A stretch of DNA of 64,000 nt from Sycobia sp. Sy_11 (taxonomy: Eukaryota; Arthropoda; Insecta; Hymenoptera; Epichrysomallidae), in NCBI GenBank assembly GCA_018907035.1, contig JACCIC010000027.1:434001-498000 (forward strand). The letters are read 5' to 3'. Positions 1 to 10,050 of the stretch are shown one piece after another. The number at the start of each line of letters is the position of its first letter. Positions within the stretch are counted from its first letter, which is position 1. Position numbers and translations under genes: made by a program. Below the pieces are notes generated by a model. It made no database searches. It was not told the DNA's origin and was given only the letters and a program-made list of their open reading frames with translations.

Positions 1-42
<42 letters not shown>

Positions 43-50
43 GAGAGAGA
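1..50. repeat. TA then GA microsatellite
   Basis: Alternating TA from the first base, ending in a short GA run. It truncates the left side of the copia-type LTR that follows. Confidence 0.9.
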
Positions 51-611
51 CTGTACATGTAGTACAGTACGTGCGTTCACGGCGCTGCGCGAGCGTCCTT
101 CTGATGCGTGTACAGTTAGTCGGTTGCTAACCCTTGTATAGTACAGTCGTGTGTTAATAAAGCTCTTAAGTTTACGATTACATCTTCTTTGTCTTTACTT
201 ATTTAATATTACCCTGCTATATATATTCATATATTTAGTCACATATTCCAACAGGCTATGCGTCCAGCACGCTTCCACTGCACTAGTTAGTAATTTTAAT
301 TAGTTTAAAGTTAAAAATGTGTAGTGAAAATTAATTTTCCATTTTGATTTCGTGAGCTTTCTTTGTTCGAGAGAGAGAGAGAGGTCGAGCACGTGGTGCT
401 CCTTTGCTGAAAGTTTCAAAGGATCTTTTCTGAAGTGAAAGAATAAGTCTATTAAAAGACTTATTTAGCTGAAGTTTTATTTTCCAAAGAGTTTAAAAGA
501 GAGATTGAATTGAAAATGGAATCCACCAAAAATTCAGCCACGTGTGTAAACGCTGGAAAGCGTAAGTTGAAAATTCAATCAATCAATTATCTACAGGAAC
601 GGGCTAAGTAG
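51..611 (+). mobile_element. Copia-type LTR (partial), primer-binding site and leader
   Basis: A long terminal repeat ends at 253 with tattccaaca, the inverse of the TGTTGGAATA start typical of copia LTRs. A polyadenylation signal AATAAA lies near 156-161. Directly downstream, ggctatgcgtccagc at 254 resembles the GGTTATGGGCCCAG primer-binding site of Drosophila copia. A leader follows, then a 31-codon open frame from ATG 516 to TAG 611 that could be the start of gag; I do not recognise its sequence. No protease, integrase or reverse transcriptase follows. The LTR 5' end is lost in the TA repeat. Confidence 0.6.
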
Positions 612-796
612 AAATTCATTTATTAATTATTTAAACTGCTTAAAATATAAAAGTAATTTAAAAGTGAGATTAGATTTGAACAAAGAACTTTAGTGAATTT
701 CACACTATTGTTTTATTCAAAAATCTAAGAGTGTAATTGCTTGAATTTTAAGATTTGAAAAAGTCTAATTTAAAATTCTTAAATATTTTAATATTA

Positions 797-2081
797 TTAG
801 GAGTGTGAATAAGTCTTTCCCGTTTTTTGTAAGAGATGGCGCCACCAATACTGTGCGAGTATTCAATGGTTACATGTTCATAATCAAAGCTTATTCATAT
901 GTCAACAATTCCATACTAACACATTAGTTAAAATTTTTTCGCATCATAAATTTTTGATATCGTGAAAATGTCGAAATTTGAGCCGAGTCGACGTCATTTG
1001 CGGGAAGTTTCACTTTATTGGTCCAATTTGAAGAAATCTGCTGCCGAGACGCATCGATTGCTTCAGGAGGCTTATGGAGAAGGTTGTGTCGATGATTCAA
1101 GTGTTCGCGGATGGTTTCGACGCTTCAAAAGCGGTGATTTCGACGTGGAAGACAAGGAGCGTTCCGGGCGGCCGCAAATCTTTGAAGATCGAGAATTGGC
1201 GACTTTGCTTGATGAAGATTCTTGTCAAACGCAAGAAGAACTTGCTGAAGCATTGGGAGTTGACCGAACAACCATTTCCAAGCGTTTGAAAGCCATGGGA
1301 ATGATCCAAAAGCAAGGAAATTGGGTGCCGTACGAACTGAAGCTGAGAGACGTCGAACGGCGTTTTTTCACTTGCGAACAGCTGCTTCAGCGACATAAAA
1401 AAAAGGGTTTTCTGCATCGTATCGTGACTGGCGATGAAAAGTGGATACGTTACGATAATCCGAAGCGAAGAAAATCATGGGGACTACCCGGCCATGCATC
1501 ATCATCGACGGCCAAGCCAAATATTCATGGCGCCAAGCTCATGCTCTGTATATGGTGGGACCAGCTAGGTGTGGTTTACTATGAGCTTCTGAAACCGAAT
1601 GAAAGGATCACAGTCGAGGTCTATCGACGACAATTGATGCGTTTGAGCCGCGCACTGCGAGAAAAACGGCCACAATACTCCGACAGGCACGACAAAGTTA
1701 TTTTGCAACATGACAATGCTCGCCCACATGTTGCACCGCCGGTGAAAACATACTTAGAAACGCTCAAATGGGAAGTCCTAGCCCACCCGCCGTATAGTCC
1801 AGACGTTGCTCCGTCTGATTACCATCTCTTCAGATCGATGACGCATGGCCTGGCTGACCAGCACTTCCATTCCTACGAGGAAGCCAAAAAATGGGTGTAT
1901 GACTGGATAGAGGCCAAACCGGTCGAATTTTTTCGCAACGGGATTCGTATGTTGCCAGAAAGATGGGAAAAAGTTGTAGTTAGCGATGGCCAATACTTTC
2001 AATAATTCATTTGTAACCATTTTTTCACAATAAAGGCTCAAAATTTGAAAAAAAACGGGAAAGACTTATTCACATACCTGA
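797..2081 (+). mobile_element. Intact mariner element with TIRs and TA duplication
   Basis: A 1,285-bp element flanked by TA at 795-796 and 2082-2083. The left terminus reads TTAGGAGTGTGAATAAGTC and the right terminus, read inwards on the minus strand, TCAGGTATGTGAATAAGTC; both continue into CTTTCCCG and a T-run, giving about 30-bp inverted repeats. It carries one uninterrupted transposase gene. Size, termini and target site are those of Tc1/mariner superfamily mariners. The untouched reading frame suggests a young insertion. It sits in the intron upstream of the first visible cytohesin exon. Confidence 0.96.
968..2005 (+). CDS. Mariner transposase (DD34D), full length
   Basis: 345 codons from ATG 968; the in-frame GTG at 962 is not a plausible eukaryotic start. 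The N-terminal half has the two helix-turn-helix DNA-binding modules (FKSGDFDVEDKERSGRPQ linker, then the ALGVDRTTISKRLKAMG helix). WVPYEL is the dimer/linker motif (WVPHEL in most mariners). The catalytic triad is intact: D in TGDEKW, D in LQHDNARPH and D in APSDYHLF, with 34 residues between the second and third. The protein cuts and pastes the element at TA sites. Length equals Mos1-like transposases. No stop or frameshift is present, so it may be functional. Confidence 0.97.
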   Translation: MSKFEPSRRHLREVSLYWSNLKKSAAETHRLLQEAYGEGCVDDSSVRGWFRRFKSGDFDVEDKERSGRPQIFEDRELATLLDEDSCQTQEELAEALGVDRTTISKRLKAMGMIQKQGNWVPYELKLRDVERRFFTCEQLLQRHKKKGFLHRIVTGDEKWIRYDNPKRRKSWGLPGHASSSTAKPNIHGAKLMLCIWWDQLGVVYYELLKPNERITVEVYRRQLMRLSRALREKRPQYSDRHDKVILQHDNARPHVAPPVKTYLETLKWEVLAHPPYSPDVAPSDYHLFRSMTHGLADQHFHSYEEAKKWVYDWIEAKPVEFFRNGIRMLPERWEKVVVSDGQYFQ

Positions 2082-2083
2082 TA

Positions 2084-2330
2084 GATTATTAAGATTAATA
2101 AATCTAAACATAAAATCAAATATGATAAATGCATGATCGCAAATATTAATATGATAAAATTTGAATTTTACTTGAGATATCTAAGATGAAATAAATATTG
2201 CATGAATTGAATTTTGATTGTTGAAACAAATATTAATTGTTTATTAAAATTGTTTCAGAGTGTCATAAATAATTAATTTTTATAGATATTCAATTATACG
2301 ACTAGACGACTTAGGTAGAGATTCGCGGAT
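2084..2330. other. AT-rich intron, nothing recognised
   Basis: Host sequence to the right of the mariner; no open frame, repeat or motif seen. Confidence 0.6.
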
Positions 2331-2700
2331 ATAAAATTCACGCGGGAAAATTTTAACATTCGTGCGCGATCTTAGAATAAAGAATTATTTTCAATATTAT
2401 TTCAAGTTAAATTTTTTTTTTCATAGAATATTAGTTTAGTATTCGTGAGTGCGATTTTAACAGAAAGAGAAAGTGTGGATGCACCCGAGTGCACGTGTGC
2501 GCGGCGAGTGGAGGGGCTAACGCGGCAGCGGCGGGCTGTCTCCCAGGCGCGCGGCCTAGTCCGGGTGGAGTCCGAGCGTCAAAACGTACAAGGAGGCTTC
2601 CTACGATGCTGGGGACGCGTTTTCCGTTACCACTGTACAATTTACACGCAAGTCCATAAGAAAAATCGCCGCAATGTCATTCTTATGGGAGCTATATTCG
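2330..2700. promoter_or_regulatory. CpG-dense, GC-rich island in AT-rich intron
   Basis: The segment near 2480-2610 is full of CG dinucleotides and stands out from AT-rich surroundings. A long T-run lies just upstream. It could be a promoter or alternative first exon of cytohesin, or a fragment of an unrecognised element. No convincing ATG-initiated coding frame is present. Confidence 0.3.
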
Positions 2701-2810
2701 TATACACTGTCTATACGGATATACATATACGGTATGTGTATGTAGTAGTATACGTATGCGGTAGTATAGGTATGCGTGCCGACTCGATATTTGTACATAC
2801 CTACTGTACG

Positions 2811-3013
<203 letters not shown>

Positions 3014-3017
<4 letters not shown>

Positions 3018-3729
3018 GACACATATACACACAAGGGTGAAAGTAAATTATCTATTTATTACTATTGAGCGATTGTTTCAAATTCTAATGTGAAAATTAT
3101 CCAGAATCATGTGCACAGCTCATGTATGATTATATCAGTACACTTTCACTTTTCAGACTTAAGAATATAATATGATTTGTACATTCTTGTAAGTACAATA
3201 GCATTCTTAAAAAATGAAAGAGCTTTCTTAACAATGTTTTAGTAGAATATCATTGTTTTATGAAAGACAATTATAATATAATAAAATATCTTAGGTATAA
3301 TAATGATCAATACATAATTTCATTAATTGAAATTTGAAATAAAAATATATCAGTTAAGAGTCTACAGGACTTCATATACAGAATAAAAATACACTATCTG
3401 GGCCTCATGATATAATTATGCACATTAAGTAGTTTTAGATAATTCGTAATTATTGTCTCTTCTACCACATCTAACTATGATTTATAAATCTTACCGAAAT
3501 AATTTTTGTACTCATCGCTCATGTATCTCCTATAAATAGTATGTGAGCTATTAGTTAGCACAATATATTAAATTATTTTAAATTACACATTAGTGCAATA
3601 GTATTAAAACTGAATCTTTACAACATATTTTGTATGAATGCTGCTAGAATCACCTTAATCTGAACAATATATTTTCCTTTAATTCAAGAAATGTTTGGTA
3701 ATAACACATGTTCTTTTCGTATATTATAG
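3014..3729. other. Intron before the Sec7-PH linker exon
   Basis: AT-rich sequence with no coding frame or repeat recognised; its 3' end supplies the branch/pyrimidine region for the exon at 3730. Confidence 0.6.
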
Positions 3730-3841
3730 AGCCTTTACGAAAGCATTAAGACAGAGCCTTTCAAGATACCAGAGGATGACGGTAATGATCTAATGCATAC
3801 ATTCTTCAATCCTGATAAAGAAGGTTGGCTCTGGAAGCAAG
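3730..3841 (+). CDS. step: Cytohesin exon: Sec7-PH linker and start of PH domain
   Basis: Internal exon of cytohesin, a membrane-recruited guanine-nucleotide exchange factor for Arf GTPases. It reads in frame from AGC, giving [20 protein letters not shown] and then [17 protein letters not shown], plus the first base of a glycine codon. This matches the segment after the Sec7 domain and beta-1 of the PH domain in animal cytohesins ([17 protein letters not shown] and the EGWL start of PH are hallmarks). A pyrimidine-rich acceptor ending in tatag lies at 3725-3729 and the donor is G/gtaata at 3841/3842, phase 1. The preceding exon must end in phase 0 and is not in the window. The ORF is too short to stand out alone; identity is clear from family knowledge. 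Confidence 0.95.
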
Positions 3842-4102
3842 GTAATAAAATTATAAAAACTTAATTTGTATTTGTCATTTACTTTTTTTAATTACTGTTT
3901 CTTGTATTGATATTACCGACCTTGCTCATGCTATATTATTGGAATATAAAAATCGTCCACTTTATAGAATAAGTATTAGTCGCTATTTTCTGTTGACAAG
4001 TAATAATACATTTTAATAATTTATAAACATGTTAATATTCTACGCGAGATTTATTGAACATTCAGCAGAGATCTGATAAAAATAAATTGAAATATAATTT
4101 TA

Positions 4103-4104
<2 letters not shown>

Positions 4105-4152
<48 letters not shown>
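4105..4152. repeat. TA microsatellite
   Basis: Uninterrupted TA dinucleotide run. The surrounding 3842-4700 stretch is AT-rich intron in which nothing else was recognised. Confidence 0.9.
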
Positions 4153-4156
<4 letters not shown>

Positions 4157-4705
4157 GTATTTGTATGTACTCTTAAAGTTATAACAGTCAAAAATTTCAT
4201 AAACCATTTTATCTATGTAGTTTATATACAGAAATGGTATGTGTTTTCTAATCTATTTAGATATTTAGTCTAAATTTGCCATAAAAAGATAGCCCACCAC
4301 AAGAAAAAGTAAGATACATTTTTGGACTTTCATCCGATTCATTTTATACGAATCATGCGACCTTTCTTAAATTCAGAAATCCACCCTTTAACCGTTGAAT
4401 ATGATGGAACAAAGTCAATGTAGAATTTTTCTTTAATTTGAAGTTGTATTAGTCCTTTTAAATACATGTGCTTAATGATCGCTCACTTTTCTTTTTTTTC
4501 CACTATGACGTAAACCGTAGACGGGTCATATTCTGTAGGTTTGTAAATGTATGCTAATTGAGCAATCATTTTAAAAAGTTATATACAAATTAGTAAGATG
4601 TGCTACTATAGAATATAATAACAACCCGAAATTAGTCCTGCCAGCACTATTCCCAGGTTAGGCCGGTAACTTTTTACCTCGTATATTTTAAAAATGGAAT
4701 TGTGT

Positions 4706-4794
4706 GTATGTAAGTAAGCAAGTAAGTAAGCAAGTATGTAAATAAGTAAGCAAGTAAGCAAGTAAGTAAGTAAGTAAATAAGTAAGTAAGTAAG
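4706..4794. repeat. (TAAG)n microsatellite
   Basis: About twenty tetranucleotide units (taag with caag and taaa variants), abutting the mariner fragment at 4795. The sequence just upstream, ccaggttaggccggtaac near 4655, resembles a mariner left terminus, so the tetranucleotide run may have grown inside a mariner. Confidence 0.85.
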
Positions 4795-5066
4795 ACTTCG
4801 CCCTATCCGATTATCACCTTTTCACATCAATGGGGCATCATCTTGAAGAGCAGCGCTTCGCCAATTTTGAAGAAATAGAAAAAGTCGCCGAATGGTTTAC
4901 CTCGAAACAGAAAATGCTTTTTGAGAATGGTATCCATAATTTGCCTAAATGATAAGAGAAATGTGTAGTATCCAATGGTCAATATTTTGAATAGAAAAAT
5001 TGTGCGATTCTCCTGAAAATTAAATGTTTCCTTTACCGAAAAACGAAAAAAAAATAACACCCCTGG
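4795..5066 (+). pseudogene. Mariner transposase C-terminal remnant and right TIR
   Basis: A frame containing one deletion and two stops reads SDYHLF-like, then SMGHHLEEQRF, FEEIEKVAEWFTSKQ, FENGIHNLP and EKCVVSNGQYFE, followed by a stop. This is the C-terminal third of a mariner transposase, including the third catalytic D region and the RGIHKLPERWEKC...YFE tail. The right terminus ends ...cccctgg/TA at 5066. The family differs from the intact copy at 797. Upstream two thirds are missing. Confidence 0.85.
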
Positions 5067-5479
5067 TATTATTTGGTTATTAGTGATGTAACAATCTTCA
5101 TTTAGAAAAAATACAATTCTTTTCTCCTAATTTGATATAAAATTTTGTAAATTAGCGTCACATAACAAATTTTTTTACCTATTCAATAATTTTCATCTTT
5201 GGTTCTAACTATGTAATAGCACATAGAAAAAGTGTACCATTATCATTAAACTAAGATTTGTAAGTTTATCAATATCGTAGAGAATCGAATAAAATATTCA
5301 TAGGAGGAATACTTTGAAGTAATATTTGACGAAAAATTTGAATTAATAAAGAATTCTGTATTACTTGACTTTAACATTGAATTTATAGTATTTCCAGTCC
5401 TATAAATATAAATATTTTAAAGATTTTCAATCTTGTATTTATTTTCAATACCCTGTTCCTCAATATTTACATTTTGAAA
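5067..5479. other. AT-rich intron, nothing recognised
   Basis: No gene, repeat or motif seen. Confidence 0.5.
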
Positions 5480-5885
5480 ATCAAAAGCATGCATTATTTC
5501 TAATATTATCTTTCATACTTTTTTCTTTACTATTATTACACATAAAAGTCATATTATCCTTTAAAATAATTTTCATTTTACTTACATATGTATTTCTATC
5601 TGAGGCTATTGGGATATTCTTATTGTCTGCAATTTGGAAAATTATAACTGTATTCTCTATAAAGCAATAGTACATTATTTATAGTCATATATTATATAAA
5701 TTCAAATAAATAAATTCAATTGAATAAATTCTCTTTAAAAAATTATTAAAATTATTTGCTCTTTTGAAACTATTAATTACTTTAATTATTGAACTAATGA
5801 ATTCTTTTTTAACCTCACCATCGAAACTAAAATTACTATCTTTTAGAGCAGCGATGATTTCTTTGTATGGAGATGTCAATAAAAA

Positions 5886-5890
<5 letters not shown>
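5480..5890 (-). pseudogene. Penelope-like element fragment (RT N-terminal region)
   Basis: On the minus strand a frame reads SPYKEIIAALKDSNFSFDGE and later FQIADNKNIPIASDRNTYVS followed by KMKIILKDN. The second part parallels the FQNADKGIVTVASDKKVY segment of the longer Penelope-like copy at 29804-32769, i.e. the N-terminal RT motif conserved in these retroelements. No GIY-YIG domain or termini are present here. Stops and the TA run at 5889 show a relic. Confidence 0.6.

Positions 5891-5927
<37 letters not shown>
5889..5927. repeat. TA microsatellite
   Basis: Pure TA run. Confidence 0.9.
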
Positions 5928-5929
<2 letters not shown>

Positions 5930-5930
<1 letters not shown>

Positions 5931-7480
5931 CAAGATTACATAAATAAATAAATTTATAATAAAATTTTTGTTTTAATTTAAAAATATTTAATTGTAAACG
6001 AATGTCTAGTAATTTGTTCTTATATAAATAATGCTACTGAATATTTAATAATAAACTTTATTTTATCTGTCCAACTTTCATGGTCACTATTGTACCATAC
6101 TTGGTTAATGTATATGTATCTACTACTTTTATTTGAAAGCATTTGAAGGAACAAATTTTTAATTTTTGCATAATATTAAATATAGGTCCCTTTAGGGACC
6201 AACCAGAGAACAGAAACTAGTTAATGTTCTTAGCTAAAATTTGATGCATTATACAAGAAAAAAATAGTAAGAAACTTCTTAGAGACTGTCTGACATTAAA
6301 GGTTTATTTTAATTGAATGGTGTTTTCGTTTCAATTTCTTTTTATTTTTTTCTAATCGAAAAATAATAATTTCAACTTTCAGTAACAATAATCAATTAAC
6401 TACAACTTTATGGAACTTATATATCTTACAAAAAAATTCAAAAGACTACGAAAAATTCAAATGTTTCTATTGTAAGAGAATGGAAAAGAACGGAATGAGT
6501 ATTTCTGATTTATTATTAGAAAATTTAGCTTTATAACAATAAATTGAATTTAAATAAATTAAAAAATGATTATTCAATTCAATATCTCGAAGACAAATAT
6601 GACCTTCTCGATTATCAGTTCAAGATTAATGTTTTTTGCTACTTTGACCTCCAAAAAAACTATATTCTCATCTATCAATAACCCTACCTGCAAACAAATT
6701 GCATTAATATTTTCCCATTAGTTTGAACTCTGCTTCGAGTTGGCTCGTCGATAGACCGCTTGGTGGCTGCCAATGCTCCATAAGTATAGTGACCTTTTTG
6801 CATACTTAAATACCTTGAGCCATTGGGTAAGAGAATTATAGTTATTTTATCCCTCAATTATTTCTCACTATTGTTGACTACAAATGTATTATTTATAAAC
6901 AAATGCATGAAAATACTATTTGGAGCAGTGGGGAGTCTGAATCAAAAAACAAGATTTAGAAAAAGATTATATTATTATTAGTTCGTAAAATAATTATGAT
7001 GGAAACGAATTTTTAAAAATGCCGATTTTTATCCATCAATAAAAAACTTTAACAGTAATTCTAAAATAAATCCAAATATTTCTTTATTAGGAAATCAACT
7101 AATAGATTATTTCAATCACTGTTGTGATCCTATTTTTCTTCAAATGATTATGGATGAATCGAATCGTTATGAATGTCAAACTGACAGCATACTATCTTGC
7201 TATATGAAATCACGAACCTCTCTTATCAAAAATGAACTAAATAAGTTTGTCGGGCTTTCAATCCTAATGGTAGATGTCTGAAACGCTTAGTTCAAAAATT
7301 ATTCGTCTACCCATTTCTTACTATATTCTCCAATGTTTCCTTAAATAATATCTCGTGGAAGGTACCTTTGAATTTTACGAACTTTACACTTTCATTATAA
7401 TAAAGAAATGACAAATCATACCTTAATGAAAACTAAATCAATAATACACTACTTACGAAACAAATTCTAGAGCACTTTTA
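5930..7480. other. Intron, nothing recognised
   Basis: AT-rich, stops in all frames. No element termini or protein motifs seen. Confidence 0.5.
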
Positions 7481-7486
7481 TTCCAG

Positions 7487-7725
7487 CTGTATACTAGCAT
7501 ATACTAATACGTATAGATTTATGCTATACGCACTTGACTTGGCTTTCAGTATTATTTGTGCTTAATTTACCACGCATAGTATATCGCTCATTTGCAGGAG
7601 CATATACTAATCCGTATAGCTTTTCAGTAACTATACGTGTTCGACTAAGCTTTCCGTCTTATGTTGTGTTTAATTCAATACGTACAGTATCTTGCTTAAA
7701 GGAAGTATGTACTAATAACATTGTA
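7487..7725 (+). repeat. Tandem leader units of a BEL/Pao element
   Basis: Three related units begin at 7487, 7577 and 7685 (90-108 bp), each starting with (c/t)(t/a)gtat...gc and containing gcatatacta. The same arrangement precedes gag in the BEL/Pao copy at 46755-47092, so this is the transcribed leader of that family. Confidence 0.75.
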
Positions 7726-7900
7726 GCTGAAGAGGGTATCGAAGAATTGTTAGTGAGACAGATACGGTGCTTAAATTTAATGGTGAATTTTAAATCCAAT
7801 ACGTTTAAACAGAAAGCTGCCACAACTATGACCGTTAAGGATTATCGGTCGCGAATCGTTATGCTAGACGATTATTGGAATGGCTTTTGTGAGTGAGACT
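7726..7900 (+). pseudogene. BEL/Pao gag N-terminal fragment
   Basis: Reads AEEGIEELLVRQIRCLNLMV then NFKSNTFKQKAATTMTV and YRSRIVMLDDYWNGF, matching the gag start at 47092 (AEKGTEDLLTKQDRFLDLLV, NFKSNMSKQ, DYRSRNIVLDAYWNQF). The initiator ATG has decayed to GTA and a stop follows at about 7894. Related sequence continues to about 7945 (acttaaggaacgtagtta). LTRs and pol are absent. Confidence 0.75.
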
Positions 7901-7949
7901 TAGTTATTTGTCAGAGTCACTTAAGGAACGTAGTTACTCCAAATGAAGG

Positions 7950-8820
7950 AAAGCTCGCCGATCGAGGATAATCTCGCGTAGATGTACAATTAGTAAATAA
8001 GTTGTTAGAGTAGAAATACACATAGCGTCACTAATTTTTCATAGCTGTCTATTTCTCGCTCAAAATTAGTGTATTATTCGCCTTAAAAACACAAGCTTCA
8101 TAATTAAAAAGTCTATATACATTGTCGTTTACGTATTAGCTTTCTGAGAGATACTACTTTATGCTTTTCATTATTTTATATGAAAAAACGACTGGGGGAA
8201 AAATTGAAAACCTCTATATACTGACTCTCACAGTTTGATATATGACGTAAAGAGATTCATATGTATAAAATTATAAATGAAGATATTTATTAGGCTGACA
8301 CGTTTAATTATGATGAAAATAATCAGTATGATATACCTGGATTAAATAAATAAATACCTGGGTAAATGAACAATGAATGTAATGGGAATCTGTTGGTTTA
8401 TGTAGCAAAATATATAGCATTTTAGTAAATGGAGGAGAAATTGAAAAATAAATAAAGGAATACATTGGAATATTATAATCAAAACAATTATAATTGAAGA
8501 TTATGGTAAATATCTTGAAGACCTCGTCATTATACATCAGTGTAAAATTCATTCTAAATTACGTATAGTGTACACCGAAAAGTAGAAAAAAATTGCTGTA
8601 AAGTATGTATAATTAAGTAAAAGACACGAATATTTGGCACGACATTTTCATTTTATGAATGACTACCTAACCGTACTTGACGAGAATCATCTTTAGATAT
8701 AACTGTGCTTCAGTATCATTCATCTTCTCTGCGTTATTCTTTTTAAATAAGTATATTTTATTTATGGAATAGTCTTCCTCAAAAGATTAGGATTCTTTTT
8801 TCGCGCCCACATTTTAAAAC
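7950..8820. other. Intron, nothing recognised
   Basis: AT-rich; several short open frames are unsupported by any motif. Confidence 0.5.
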
Positions 8821-8834
8821 ATTCTTATATAAAG

Positions 8835-9017
8835 ATTAATAAATATTTTTTTATTGGTCTTACAGTCCAATCAATTTCAACCAAAAATAAAATAAAATAA
8901 AAATAAAAAATAATAAAAATAAAAAATAAAAATTAAAAATAAAAATTAAATTAAAAATTAAATTAAAATGATAATGACAGTCAGACTGTCCTTGTTTACA
9001 TTCACCCCCGTAGATAA
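8835..9017 (-). mobile_element. 5'-truncated Penelope-like 3' end with 14-bp duplication
   Basis: Flanked by a perfect direct repeat attcttatataaag at 8821-8834 and 9018-9031. The insert is the inverted 3' terminus of the Penelope-like element at 29804-32769: ttattggtcttacagtcc, an A-rich stretch, then gacagtcagactgtcc and acattcacccccgtag. A short piece with intact duplication is what target-primed reverse transcription with early stopping would leave. Confidence 0.85.
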
Positions 9018-9029
9018 ATTCTTATATAA

Positions 9030-9229
9030 AGGTCTGTTTAAAAAGCATTATGTATAAATTTGTTGGGCAATTGTGCACCTTGAGTCCTTAGCCTTAATAA
9101 ATTGTATTTTTATTCTTGTTTTTACTCTCCATTTGGCATGTGCACGAAGATGTCGCACAATATGGGCTCATCTCCTGTCTTTCTGTTCCGATTGATCAAA
9201 GATAAATGGTTTCGTTTTAGTTTCATTGG

Positions 9230-9282
<53 letters not shown>

Positions 9283-9530
9283 AATGATGAGTTTTTCGAT
9301 ACTATATAACCAAAATTGAAACAAATTACATTCAAATTTATCGTTGCCACGCCTGCGAAACGGATGCTCTTACGCATCTCTTGAACAGACCTTTTCAATA
9401 ACATATTAAACATAATAGATCGTATAATTTTTCTGAGTTCGAGTAGTAATGGAAACAAAATTGCCAAACTATTTTGCATACCTAATAATCAGAAAAACTC
9501 TGACCGAGAAATAAAACCATAACCGGTAAA
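9030..9530. other. Intron with TA microsatellite
   Basis: Contains a TA run at 9232-9280; no other feature recognised. Confidence 0.6.
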
Positions 9531-10050
9531 TATGTTATAACCATTATTCACAGTCGCACAGGTCATTTTCGGGGCAAGTTTAGCGTTAATGCTTTGTGTG
9601 CCCGATGAAAGCTTGCGATTTTACTAACATACACGATCGCCAGCTGCGTAAGAAATGTTGTGACTTCTTCCATTATAATAACGAGGTTGCCTTGCTTGTG
9701 CTTGTAGCGGGTTTTCCGCTGATTTCATGTAAAAATCAGTTATCTTATCCATGCGATCTGTCCAATTCTGAGAAGCAGCCTCTTTTTGCGCTAAGAATGC
9801 GCGCTGCTTTTCCTGGTGATGATATGTGCTTGGGGCAGGAGGATGACGGCCCGCGTTCAAGAAGGCCGGATTTGCCCCAGTAGAGTCTTACGCGAACGTA
9901 TTATACACAAACATCAGCTCAGCGATGTGCGCATCCCAGTTGCCATCCTACTTCTCAATAAAAGTGATTATCGCGGTTTGAAGGGTCCGATTGACTCGCT
10001 CTAATGGACTGACTTGAGTGTGGTAAGGGAGTATTGTTGAATAGACTACC
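9530..10050 (-). pseudogene. Gypsy-type integrase C-terminal fragment
   Basis: Minus strand reads LPYHTQVSPLERVNRTLQTA, then DGNWDAHIAELMFVYNTFA, TGANPAFLNAGRHP, WTDRMDKI, ARYYN-like (RQPRYYNGR) and AAGDRV, then SSGTQSINAKLAPKM. This is the end of the gypsy integrase core (ERVNRTL, AYNT, STGxxPxFLxxGR) and the GPY/F-like tail (GDxVxR...LAPK). A stop follows FIEK at 9948 and a frameshift follows GDRVC. No flanking LTR of the same strand is seen. Its right edge is joined in frame to a LOA-type ORF2. Confidence 0.85.

Noticed and set aside
4706..4794. CRISPR-like or telomere-like array
   Set aside because: A plain tetranucleotide microsatellite (TAAG); no spacers.
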